From positions 4,092,001 through 4,156,000 of the forward strand of contig NC_135141.1 of the NCBI RefSeq assembly GCF_051014445.1: a stretch of 64,000 nt of DNA, in the 5' to 3' direction. Position 1 is the first letter of the stretch, and each line of letters opens with the position of its first letter. Shown piece by piece: positions 34,963-48,300 of the stretch. Below the pieces are notes generated by a model. The model made no database searches. It saw nothing but the letters and a program-made list of their open reading frames with translations, and was not told the DNA's origin. The position numbers and the translations under genes were made by a program. This DNA comes from Colletes latitarsis (lineage: Eukaryota > Arthropoda > Insecta > Hymenoptera > Colletidae).

Positions 34963-37900
34963 TTACCGACTAAAATACTGACCGAATCCAGGTTTAATTC
35001 ACAGTTACTGTGAGGTGCCACATTACTACGTGATTCAAACCAGAGAAAATCAAGGATCTGGCCAACAAGTATGCGAAGAAGGCCACATCATTAGCCAGAT
35101 GCGGGCATAACCCAGACCTAACCCAGACCTAACCGGTGTTACCGACTAAAATACTGACCGAAACCAGGATTTATTGACTGTTACTGTGTGGTACCACATT
35201 ACTACGTGTCTCAAATCTGAAAAAACCCAGGATCTGGCCAACAAGTATGCGAAGAAGGCAAAATCATGAGCCAGATGCGGGCCTGAACCAGACCTAACCC
35301 AGGCATTACCGGCTTTATCCTTTAAAATATTGATCGAAACCAGGTGTTATTGACTGTTACTGTGTGGTACCACATTACTACGTGATTCAAATCCGAAAAA
35401 ACCCAGGATCTGGCCAACAAGTATGCGAAGAAGGCAAAATCATGAGCCAGATGCGGGCATAACCCAGACCTAACCCAGACCTAACCGGTGTTACCGACTA
35501 AAATACTGACCGTATCCAGGTTTAATTGACTGTTACTGTGTGGTACCACATTACTACGTGATTCAAACCCGCAAAAAACCCAGGATATGGCCAATAAGTA
35601 TGCGAAGAAGGCAAAATCATGAGCCAGATGCGGGCATAACCCAGACCTAACCAAGACCTAACCGGTGTTACCGACTAAAATACTGACCGTATCCAGGTTT
35701 AATTGACTGTTACTGTGTGGTACCACATTACTACGTGATTCAAACCCGAAAAAACCCAGGATCTGGTAAACAAGTATGCGAAGATGGCAAAGTCATGAGC
35801 CAGATGCGGGCTTAACCCAGACCTAACCCAGACATAACCTGTTTTATCCTCTAAAATATTTATCGACACCAGGTTTATTTGAATTATACAGTGTGGTTCC
35901 ACATTACTACGTGATTCAAACCCAGACGTAACCCAGGATCTGGCCAACAAGTATGCGAAGAAGGCAAAGTCATGAGCCAGATGCGAGCATAACCCAGACC
36001 TAACCCAGACCTAACCGGTTTTATCCGCTAAAATATTGATCGATACCAGGTTTAATTGACTGTTACTGTGTGGTACCACATTACTACGTGATTCGAACCC
36101 GAAAAAACCCAGGATCTGGCCAACAAGTATGCGAAGAAGGCGAAATCATGAGCCAGATGCGGGCATAACCCAGACCTAACCCAGACCTAACCGGGGTTAC
36201 CGACTAAAATAATGACCGTATCCAGGTTTAATTGACTGTTACTGTGTGGTACCACATTACTACGTGATTCAAACCCGAAAAAACCCAGGATCTGGTAAAC
36301 AAGTATGCGAAGATGGCAAAATCATGAGCCAGATGCGGGCAAAACCCAGACCTAACCCAGACCTGACGGGTTCTATCCTCTAAAATATTGATCGATACCA
36401 GGTTTAATTGAATGGTACTGTCTGGTTACACATTACTACGTGATTCAAACCCAGACGTAACCCAGGATCTGGCCAACAAGTATGCGAAGAAGGCAAAGTC
36501 ATGAGTCAGATGCAAGCAAAACCCAGACCTAACCCAGACCTAACCGGTTTTATCCTCTAAAATATTGATCGATACCAGGTTTAATTGACTGTTACTGTGT
36601 GGTACCACATTACTACGTGATTCGAACCCGAAAAAACCCAGGATCTGGCCAACAAGTATGCGAAGAAGGCGAAATCATGAGCCAGATGCGGGCATAACCC
36701 AGACCTAACCCAGACCAAACGGTGTTACCGACTAAAATACTGACCGAATCCAGGTTTAATTCACAGTTACTGTGAGGTGCCACATTACTACGTGATTCAA
36801 ACCAGAGAAAACCAAGGATCTGGCCAACAAGTATGCGAAGAAGGCCAAATCATTAGCCAGATGCGGGCATAACCCAGACCTAACCCAGACCTAACCGGTG
36901 TTACCGACTAAAATACTGACCGAATCCAGGTTTAATTCACAGTTACTGTGAGGTGCCACATTACTACGTGATTCAAACCAGAGAAAATCAAGGATCTGGC
37001 CAACAAGTATGCGAAGAAGGCCACATCATTAGCCAGATGCGGGCATAACCCAGACCTAACCCAGACCTAACCGGTGTTACCGACTAAAATACTGACCGAA
37101 ACCAGGATTTATTGACTGTTACTGTGTGGTACCACATTACTACGTGTCTCAAATCTGAAAAAACCCAGGATCTGGCCAACAAGTATGCGAAGAAGGCAAA
37201 ATCATGAGCCAGATGCGGGCCTGAACCAGACCTAACCCAGGCATTACCGGCTTTATCCTTTAAAATATTGATCGAAACCAGGTGTTATTGACTGTTACTG
37301 TGTGGTACCACATTACTACGTGATTCAAATCCGAAAAAACCCAGGATCTGGCCAACAAGTATGCGAAGAAGGCAAAATCATGAGCCAGATGCGGGCATAA
37401 CCCAGACCTAACCCAGACCTAACCGGTGTTACCGACTAAAATACTGACCGTATCCAGGTTTAATTGACTGTTACTGTGTGGTACCACATTACTACGTGAT
37501 TCAAACCCGCAAAAAACCCAGGATCTGGCCAAGACGAATGCGGAAAAGGCAAAATCATGAGCCAGATGCGGGCATAACCCAGACCTAACCAAGACCTAAC
37601 CGGTGTTACCGACTAAAATACTGACCGTATCCAGGTTTAATTGACTGTTACTGTGTGGTACCACATTACTACGTGATTCAAACCCGAAAAAACCCAGGAT
37701 CTGGTAAACAAGTATGCGAAGATGGCAAAGTCATGAGCCAGATGCGGGCTTAACCCAGACCTAACCCAGACATAACCTGTTTTATCCTCTAAAATATTTA
37801 TCGACACCAGGTTTATTTGAATTATACAGTGTGGTTCCACATTACTACGTGATTCAAACCCAGACGTAACCCAGGATCTGGCCAACAAGTATGCGAAGAA

Positions 37901-38838
37901 GGCAAAGTCATGAGCCAGATGCGAGCATAACCCAGACCTAACCCAGACCTAACCGGTTTTATCCGCTAAAATATTGATCGATACCAGGTTTAATTGACTG
38001 TTACTGTGTGGTACCACATTACTACGTGATTCGAACCCGAAAAAACCCAGGATCTGGCCAACAAGTATGCGAAGAAGGCGAAATCATGAGCCAGATGCGG
38101 GCATAACCCAGACCTAACCCAGACCTAACCGGGGTTACCGACTAAAATAATGACCGTATCCAGGTTTAATTGACTGTTACTGTGTGGTACCACATTACTA
38201 CGTGATTCAAACCCGAAAAAACCCAGGATCTGGTAAACAAGTATGCGAAGATGGCAAAATCATGAGCCAGATGCGGGCAAAACCCAGACCTAACCCAGAC
38301 CTGACGGGTTCTATCCTCTAAAATATTGATCGATACCAGGTTTAATTGAATGGTACTGTCTGGTTACACATTACTACGTGATTCAAACCCAGACGTAACC
38401 CAGGATCTGGCCAACAAGTATGTGAAGAAGGCAAAGTCATGAGTCAGATGCAAGCAAAACCCAGACCTAACCCAGACCTAACCGGTTTTATCCTCTAAAA
38501 TATTGATCGATACCAGGTTTAATTGACTGTTACTGTGTGGTACCACATTACTACGTGATTCGAACCCGAAAAAACCCAGGATCTGGCCAACAAGTATGCG
38601 AAGAAGGCGAAATCATGAGCCAGATGCGGGCATAACCCAGACCTAACCCAGACCAAACGGTGTTACCGACTAAAATACTGACCGAATCCAGGTTTAATTC
38701 ACAGTTACTGTGAGGTGCCACATTACTACGTGATTCAAACCCGAGAAAACCAAGGATCTGGCCAACAAGTATGCGAAGAAGGCCAAATCATTAGCCAGAT
38801 GCGGGCATAACCCAGACCTAACCCAGACCTAACCGGTG
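34963..38838. repeat. 1938-bp tandem duplication (11 monomers per copy)
   Basis: Copy 1 (34963-36900) and copy 2 (36901-38838) match at a constant offset of 1938 bp, and the end of copy 1 abuts the start of copy 2. They are nearly identical except for a short patch near 35585-35612, where copy 2 (37523-37550) reads CCAAGACGAATGCGGAAAAG instead of CCAATAAGTATGCGAAGAAG. The patch equals a variant found elsewhere (for example 46094), so it looks like local gene conversion. Confidence 0.8.
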
Positions 38839-38989
38839 TCATCCTTTAAAATATTGATCGAAACCAGGATTTATTGACTGTTACTGTGTGGTCCCACATT
38901 ACTACGTGACTCAAATCTGAAAAAACCCAGGATCTGGCCAACAAGTATGCGAAGAAGGCCAAATCATTAGCCAGATGCGGGCATAACCC

Positions 38990-40545
38990 AGACCTAACCC
39001 AGACCTAACCGGTGTTACCGACTAAAATACTGACCGAATCCAGGTTTAATTCACAGTTACTGTGAGGTGCCACGTTACTACGTGATTCAAACCCGAGAAA
39101 ACCAAGGATCTGGCCAACAAGTATATGAAGAAGGCGAAATCATGAGCCAGATGCGGGCACAACCCAGACCTAACCCAGACCAAACCGGTATCCTCCTCTA
39201 AAATGTGGTTGGACACCAGGTTTAGTTGACAGTTTCGGCGTTGTACCACATTACTACGTGATTCAAACCCGAAAAAACCCAGGATCTGGCCAACAAGTTT
39301 GCGATAAAGGCAAAATCATGAGCCAGATTCGGGCATAACCCAGACCTAACCCAGACCTAACAGGATTTAGCCTCTAAAATATTGATCGATACAAGGTTTA
39401 ATTGACTGTTACTGTGTGGTACCACATTACTACGTGATTCAGACCCGAAAAAACCCAGGATCTGGTAAACAAGTATGCGAAGAAGGCAAAATCATGATCC
39501 AGATGCGGGCATTAACCAGACCTAACCCAGACCTAACCGGTGTTATCCACTAAAATATTGATCGATACCAGGTTTAATTGAATAGTACTGTGTGGTTCCA
39601 CATTACTACGTGATTCAAACCCAGACCTAACCCAGGATCTGGCCAAGAAGTATGCGAAGAAGGCAAAATCATGAGCCAGATGCAGGCATAACCCAGACCT
39701 AACCCACCCCTATCCGGTGTCATCCTTTAAATTATTGATCGAAACCAGGTTTAGTTTACTATTACTGTGTGGTACGACAGTACTACGTGATTCAAAGCCG
39801 AAAAAACCCAGGATCTGGCCAACAGGTATGCGATGAAGGCAAAATCATGAGCCAGTTGCGGGCATAAGCCAGACTTAACCCAGCCCTAACCGGTTTGATC
39901 CTCTAAAATATTGATCGATACCAGGTTTAATTGACTGTTACTGTGTGGTACCACATTACTACGTGATTCACACACGAAAAAACCCAGGATCTGGCCAACA
40001 CGTATGCGGAAAAGGCAAAATCATGAGCCAGATGCGGGCATAACCCAGACCTAACCCAGACCTAATCGGTGTTATCCTCTGAAATATTGATCGATACAAG
40101 GTTTAATTGACTGTTTTTGTGTGGTACCACATTACTACGTGATTCAAACCCGAAAAAACCAAGGATCTGGGCTACAAGAATGCGGAAAATGCAAAATCAT
40201 GAGCCAGATGCGGGCATAACCCGGACCTAATCGGTGTTACCGACTAAAATACTGACCGAATTCGGGATTAATTTACTGTTTCTGTGTGCTACCACATTAC
40301 TACGTGATGCAAACACGAAAAAACCCAGGATCTGGTAAACAAGTATGCGAAGGAGGCAAATTCATGAGCCAGGTGCGGGCATAACCCAGACCTAACCGGG
40401 GTTACCGACTAAAATACTGACCGAATCCAGGTTTAATTGACTGTCACTGTGAGGGGCCACATTACTACGTGATTCAAACCCGAAAAAACCCAGGACCCGG
40501 ACAACAAGTATGCGAAGAAGGCAAAATCATGAGCCAGATGCGGGC
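38990..40545. repeat. Block repeated at 43175-44730 and 52433-53988
   Basis: This block of about 1.55 kb has rare variants such as GGTTTAGTTGACAGTTTCGG, GTGTGCTACC and GGGCTACAAGAATGCGG. It recurs at +4185 (about 43175-44730) and +13443 (about 52433-53988). The +13443 copy is the closer match, sharing AACCCACCCCTATCC. Parts also recur near 58880-59700. Boundaries are approximate. Confidence 0.7.
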
Positions 40546-41280
40546 AAAACCCAGACCTAACCCAGACCTGACCGGTTCTCTCCTCTAAACTATTGATCGA
40601 TACCAGGTTTAATTGAATGGTACTGTGTGGATCCACATTACTACGTGATTCAAACCCAGACGTAACCCAGGATCTGGCCAAAAGGTATGCGAAGAAGGCA
40701 AAGTCATGAGCCAGATGCGGGCGTAACCCAGACCTAACCGGTTTTATCCTCTAAAATGTGGATCGAAACCAGGATTTATTGACTGTTACTGTGTGGTACC
40801 ACATTACTACGTGACTCAAATCTGAAAAAACCCAGGATCTGGACAACAAGTATGCGAAGAAGGCAAAATCATGAGCCAGATGCGGGCATGACCCAGAACT
40901 AACCCAGGCATTACCGGTTTTATCCTTTGAAATATTGATCGAAACCAGGATTTATTGACTGTTACTGTGTGGTACCACATTACTACGTGACTCAAATCTG
41001 AAAAAACCCAGGATCTGGCCAACAAGTATGCGAAGAAGGCAAAATCATGAGCCAGATGCGGGCATAACCCAGACCTAACCAAGACCTAACCGGTGTTACC
41101 GACTAAAATACTGACCGTATCCAGGTTTAATTGACTGTTACTGTGTGGTACCACATTACTACGTGATTCAAACCCGCAAAAAACCCAGGATATGGCCAAT
41201 AAGTATGCGAAGAAGGCAAAATCATGAGCCAGATGCGAGCATAACCCAGACCTAACCAAGACCTAACCGGTGTTACCGAC

Positions 41281-42330
41281 TAAAATACTGACCGTATCCA
41301 GGTTTAATTGACTGTTACTGTGTGGTACCACATTACTACGTGATTCAAACCCGAAAAAACCCAGGATCTGGTAAACAAGTATGCGAAGATGGCAAAGTCA
41401 TGAGCCAGATGCGGGCTTAACCCAGACCTAACCCAGACATAACCTGTTTTATCCTCTAAAATATTTATCGACACCAGGTTTATTTGAATTATACAGTGTG
41501 GTTCCACATTACTACGTGATTCAAACCCAGACGTAACCCAGGATCTGGCCAACAAGTATGCGAAGAAGGCAAAGTCATGAGCCAGATGCGAGCATAACCC
41601 AGACCTAACCCAGACCTAACCGGTTTTATCCGCTAAAATATTGATCGATACCAGGTTTAATTGACTGTTACTGTGTGGTACCACATTACTACGTGATTCG
41701 AACCCGAAAAAACCCAGGATCTGGCCAACAAGTATGCGAAGAAGGCGAAATCATGAGTCAGATGCGGGCATAACCCAGACCTAACCCAGACCTAACCGGG
41801 GTTACCGACTAAAATAATGACCGTATCCAGGTTTAATTGACTGTTACTGTGTGGTACCACATTACTACGTGATTCAAACCCGAAAAAACCCAGGATCTGG
41901 TAAACAAGTATGCGAAGATGGCAAAGTCATGAGCCAGATGCGGGCTTAACCCAGACCTAACCCAGACATAACCTGTTTTATCCTCTAAAATATTTATCGA
42001 CACCAGGTTTATTTGAATTATACAGTGTGGTTCCACATTACTACGTGATTCAAACCCAGACGTAACCCAGGATCTGGCCAACAAGTATGCGAAGAAGGCA
42101 AAGTCATGAGCCAGATGCGAGCATAACCCAGACCTAACCCAGACCTAACCGGTTTTATCCGCTAAAATATTGATCGATACCAGGTTTAATTGACTGTTAC
42201 TGTGTGGTACCACATTACTACGTGATTCGAACCCGAAAAAACCCAGGATCTGGCCAACAAGTATGCGAAGAAGGCGAAATCATGAGCCAGATGCGGGCAT
42301 AACCCAGACCTAACCCAGACCAAACCGGTG
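41281..42330. repeat. 529-bp three-monomer tandem pair
   Basis: Sequence from 41281 recurs at 41810, an offset of 529 bp or three monomers, with a few single-base differences (for example AATACTGACCG versus AATAATGACCG). The pair is embedded in a larger block that recurs at +15167 (near 56448-57497) and again 5038 bp later, so the 529-bp doubling is older than those copies. Confidence 0.75.
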
Positions 42331-45300
42331 TTACCGACTAAAATACTGACCGAATCCAGGTTTAATTCACAGTTACTGTGAGGTGCCACATTACTACGTG
42401 ATTCAAACCAGAGAAAACCAAGGATCTGGCCAACAAGTATGCGAAGAAGGCCAAATCATTAGCCAGATGCGGGCATAACCCAGACCTAACCCAGACCTAA
42501 CCGGTGTCATCCTTTAAAATATTGATCGAAACCAGGATTTATTGACTGTTACTGTGTGGTCCCACATTACTACGTGACTCAAATCTGAAAAAACCCAGGA
42601 TCTGGCCAACAAGTATGCGAAGAAGGCAAAATCATGAGCCAGATGCGGGCTTGAACCAGACCTAACCCAGGCATTACCGGTTTTATCCTTTAAAATATTG
42701 ATCGAAACCAGGTTTTATTGACTGTTACTGTGTGGTACCACATTACTACGTGATTCAAATCCGAAAAAACCCAGGATCTGGCCAACAAGTATGCGAAGAA
42801 GGCAAAATCATGAGCCAGATGCGGGCATAACCCAGACCTAACCCAGACCTAACCGGTGTCATCCTTTAAAATATTGATCGAAACCAGGATTTATTGACTG
42901 TTACTGCGTGGTCCCACATTACTACGTGACTCAAATCTGAAAAAACCCAGGATCTGGCCAACAAGTATGCGAAGAAGGCAAAATCATGAGCCAAATGCGG
43001 GCATAACCCAGACCTAACCGGTTTTATCCTCTAAAATACTGGCCGAATCCAGGTTGAATTCACAGTTACTGTGAGGTGCCACATTACTACGTGATTCAAA
43101 CCAGAGAAAACCAAGGATCTGGCCAACAAGTATGCGAAGGAGGCCAAATCATTAGCCAGATGCGGGCATAACCCAGACCTAACCCAGACCTAACCGGTGT
43201 TACCGACTAAAACACTGACCGAATCCAGGTTTAATTCACAGTTACTGTGAGGTGCCACGTTACTACGTGATTCAAACCCGAGAAAACCAAGAATCTGGCC
43301 AACAAGTATGTGAAGAAGGCGAAATCATGAGCCAGATGCGGGCATAACCCAGACCTAACCCAGACCAAACCGGTATCCTCCTCTAAAATGTGGTTGGACA
43401 CCAGGTTTAGTTGACAGTTTCGGCGTTGTACCACATTACTACGTGATTCAAACCCGAAAAAACCCAGGATCTGGCCAACAAGTTTGCGATGAAGGCAAAA
43501 TCATGAGCCAGATGCGGGCATAACCCAGACCTAACCCAGACCTAACCGGATTTAGCCTCTAAAATATTGATCGATACAAGGTTTAATTGACTGTTACTGT
43601 GTGGTACCACATTACTACGTGATTCAGACCCGAAAAAACCCAGGATCTGGTAAACAAGTATGCGAAGAAGGCAAAATCATGATCCAGATGCGGGCATTAA
43701 CCAGACCTAACCCAGACCTAACCGGTGTTATCCACTAAAATATTGATCGATACCAGGTTTAATTGAATAGTACTGTGTGGTTCCACATTACTACGTGATT
43801 CAAACCCAGACCTAACCCAGGATCTGGCCAAGAAGTATGCGAAGAAGGCAAAATCATGAGCCAGATGCAGGCATAACCCAGACCTAACCCAGCCCTATCC
43901 AGTGTCATCCTTTAAATTATTGATCGAAACCAGGTTTAGTTTACTATTACTGTGTGGTACGACAGTACTACGTGATTCAAAGCCGAAAAAACCCAGGATC
44001 TGGCCAACAGGTATGCGAAGAAGGCAAAATCATGAGCCAGTTGCGGGCATAAGCCAGACCTAACCCAGACCTAAGCGGTTTGATCCTCTAAAATATTGAT
44101 CGATACCAGGTTTAATTGACTGTTACTGTGTGGTACCACATTACTACGTGATTCACACACGAAAAAACCCAGGATCTGGCCAACACGTATGCGGAAAAGG
44201 CAAAATCATGAGCCAGATGCGGGCATAACCCAGACCTAACCCAGACCTAATCGGTGTTATCCTCTGAAATATTGATCGATACAAGGTTTAATTGACTGTT
44301 TTTGTGTGGTACCACATTACTACGTGATTCAAACCCGAAAAAACCAAGGATCTGGGCTACAAGAATGCGGAAAATGCAAAATCATGAGCCAGATGCGGGC
44401 ATAACCCGGGCCTAATCGGTGTTACCGACTAAAATACCGACCGAATTCGGGTTTAATTTACTGTTACTGTGTGCTACCACATTACTACGTGATGCAAACA
44501 CGAAAAAACCCAGGATCTGGTAAACAAGTATGCGAATGAGGCAAAATCATGAGCCAGGTGCGGGCATAACCCAGACCTAACCGGGGTTACCGACTAAAAT
44601 ACTGACCGAATCCAGGTTTAATTGACTGTCACTGTGAGGGGCCACATTACTACGTGATTCAAACCCGAAAAAACCCAGGACCCGGACAACAAGTATGCGA
44701 AGAAGGCAAAATCATGAGCCAGATGCGGGCATAACCCAGACCTAACCCAGACCTAACCGGTTTTATCCTCTAAAATATTGATCGATACCAGGTTTAATTG
44801 ATTGCTACTGTGTGGTTCCACATTACTATGTGATTCAAACCCAGACCTAACCCAGGATCTGGTAAACAAGTATGCGAAGAAGGCAAAATCATGAGCCAGA
44901 TGCGGGCATAACCCAGTCCTAACCCAGGCCTAACCGGGGACACCGACTAAAATACTGACCGAATCCAGGTTTAATTGACTGTCACTGTGAGGTGCCACAT
45001 TACTACGTGATTCAAACCCGAAAAAACCCAGGATCTGGCCACCAAGTATGCGAAGAATGCAAAATCATGAGCCACATGCGGGCATAACCCAGACCTAACC
45101 CAGACCTAACCGGTTTTATCCTCTAAAATATGTATCGATACCAGGTTTAATTGAATTGTACTGTGTGGTTCCACATTACTACGTGATTCAGACCCGAAAA
45201 AACCCAGGATCTGGTAAACAAGTATGCGAAGAAGGCAAAATCATGATCCAAATGCGGGCATAACCCAGACCTAACCCAGACCTAACCGGGGTTACCGACT

Positions 45301-48300
45301 AAAATACTGACCGAATCCAGGTTTAATTCACAGTTACTGTGAGGTGCCACATTACTACGTTATCAAACCCAGACCTAACCCAGGATCTGGCCAACAAGTA
45401 TGCGATGAAGGCAAACTCATGAGCCAGATGCGGGCATAACCCAGACCTAACCCAGACCTAACCGGATTTATCCTTTAAAATACTGACAGAATCCAGGTTT
45501 AATTGACTGTCACTGTGAGGTGCCAAATTACTACGTGATTCAAACCCGAAAAAACCCAGGATCTGGTAAACAAGTATGCGAAGAAGGCAAAATCATGATC
45601 CAAATGCGGGCATAACCCAGACCTAACCCAGACCTAACCGGATTTATCCTTAAAATATTGATCGCTACAAGGTTTAATTGACTGTTACTGTGTGGTACCA
45701 CATTACTACGTGATTCAGACCCGAAAAAACCCAGCATCTGGTAAACAAGTATGCGAAGATGGCAAAATCATGAGCCAGATGCGGGCATAACCAAGACCTA
45801 ACCCAGACATAACCGGTTTTATCCTCTAAAATTTCCGTTGATACCAGGTTTAATTGAATTATACTGTGTGGTTCCACGTTACTACGTGATTCAAACCCAG
45901 ACCTTACCCAGGATCTGGCCAACAAGTATGCGATGAAGGCAAAGTCATGAGCCAGATGCGAGCATAACCCAGACCTAACCCAGACCTAACCGGTTTTATC
46001 CTCTAAAATATTGATCGATACCAGGTTTAATTGACTGTTACTGTGTGGTACCACATTACTACGTGATTCGAACCCGAAAAAACCCAGGATCTGGCCAAGA
46101 CGAATGCGGAAAAGGCAAAATCATGAGCCAGATGCGGGCATAACCCAGACCTAACCCAGACCTATCCGGTGTCATCCTTTAAAATATTGATCGAAACCAG
46201 GATTTATTGACTGTTACTGTGTGGTACCACATTACTACATGACTCAAATCTGAAAAAACCCAGGATCCGGCCAACAAGTATGCGAAGAAGCCAAATCATG
46301 AGCCAGATGCGGGCAAAACCCAGACCTAACCCAGACCTGACCGGTTCTATCCTCTAAAATATTGATCGATACCAGGTTTAATTGAATGGTACTGTGTGGT
46401 TCCACATTACTACGTGATTCAAACCCAGACCTAACCCAGGATCTGGCCAACAAGTATGCGAAGAAGGCAAAGTCATGAGCCAGATGCGAGCATAACCCAG
46501 ACCTAACCCAGACCTAACCGGTTTTATCCTCTAAAATATTGATCGATACCAGGTTTAATTGACTGTTACTGTGTGGTACCACATTACTACGTGATTCGAA
46601 CCCGAAAAAACCCAGGATCTGGCCAAGAAGAATGCGGAAAAGGCAAAATCAAGAGCCAGATGCGAGCATAACCCAGACCTAACCCAGACCTATCCGGTGT
46701 CATCCTTTAAAATATTGATCGAAACCAGGATTTATTGACTGTTACTGTGTGGTACCACATAACTACGTGACTCAAATCTGAAAAAACCCACGATCTGCCC
46801 AACAAGTATGCGAAGAAGGCAAAATCATGAGCCAGATGCGGGCATGACCCAGAACTAACCCAGGCATTACCGGTTTTATCCTGTGAAATATTGATCGAAA
46901 CCAGGATTTATTGACTGTTACTGTGTGGTACCACATTACTACGTGACTCAAATCTGAAAAAACCCAGGATCTGGCCAACAAGTATGCGAAGAAGGCAAAA
47001 TCATGAGCCAGATGCGGGCATAACCCAGACCTAACCGGTTTTATCCTCTAAAATGTGGATCGAAACCAGGTTTAATTGACTGTTTCAGTGTGGTATCACA
47101 TTACTACGTGATTCAAACCGAGAAAACCCAGGACCCGGCCAACAAGTATGCGAAGAAGGCAAGATCATGAGCCAGATGCGGGCATAACCCAGACCTAACC
47201 AAGACCTAACCGGTGTTACCGACTAAAATACTGACCGTATCCAGGTTTAATTGACTGTTACTGTGTGGTACCACATTACTACGTGATTCAAACCCGAAAA
47301 AACCCAGGATCTGGTAAACAAGTATGCGAAGATGGCAAAATCATGAGCCAGATGCGGGCATAACCCAGACCTAACCCAGACATAACCTGTTTTATCCTCT
47401 AAAATATTTATCCACACCAGGTGTAATTGAATTATACTGTGTGGTTCCACATTACTACGTGATTCAAACCCAGACCTTACCCAGGATCTGGCCAACAAGT
47501 ATGCGATGAAGGCAAAATCATGAGCCAGATGTGGGCATAGCCCAGACCTAACCCAGACCTAACCGGATTTATCCTCTGTAATATTGATCGATACCAGGTT
47601 TAATTGACTGTTACTGTGTGGTACCACATTACTACGTGATTCAAACCCGAAAAAATCCAGGATCTGGCCAAGACGAATGCGGAAAAGGCAAAATCATGAG
47701 CCAGATGTGGGCATAACCCAGACCTAACCCAGACCTATCCGGTGTCATCCTTTAAAATATTGATCGAAACCAGGATTTATTGACTGTTACTGTGTGGTAC
47801 CACATTACTACATGACTCAAATCTGAAAAAACCCAGGATCCGGCCAACAAGTATGCGAAGAAGCCAAATCATGAGCCAGATGCGGGCAAAACCCAGACCT
47901 AACCCAGACCTAACCGGTTCTACCCTCTAAAATATTGATCGATACCAGGTTTAATTGAATGGTACTGTGTGGTTCCACATTACTACGTGATTCAAACCCA
48001 GACCTAACCCAGGATCTGGCCAACAAGTATGCGAAGAAGGCAAAGTCATGAGCCAGATGCGAGCATAACCCAGACCTAACCCAGACCTAACCGGTTTTAT
48101 CCTCTAAAATATTGATCGATACCAGGTTTAATTGACTGTTACTGTGTGGTACCACATTACTACGTGATTCGAACCCGAAAAAACCCAGGATCTGGCCAAG
48201 ACGAATGCGGAAAAGGCAAAATCAAGAGCCAGATGCGAGCATAACCCAGACCTAACCCAGACCTATCCGGTGTCATCCTTTAAAATATTGATCGAAACCA

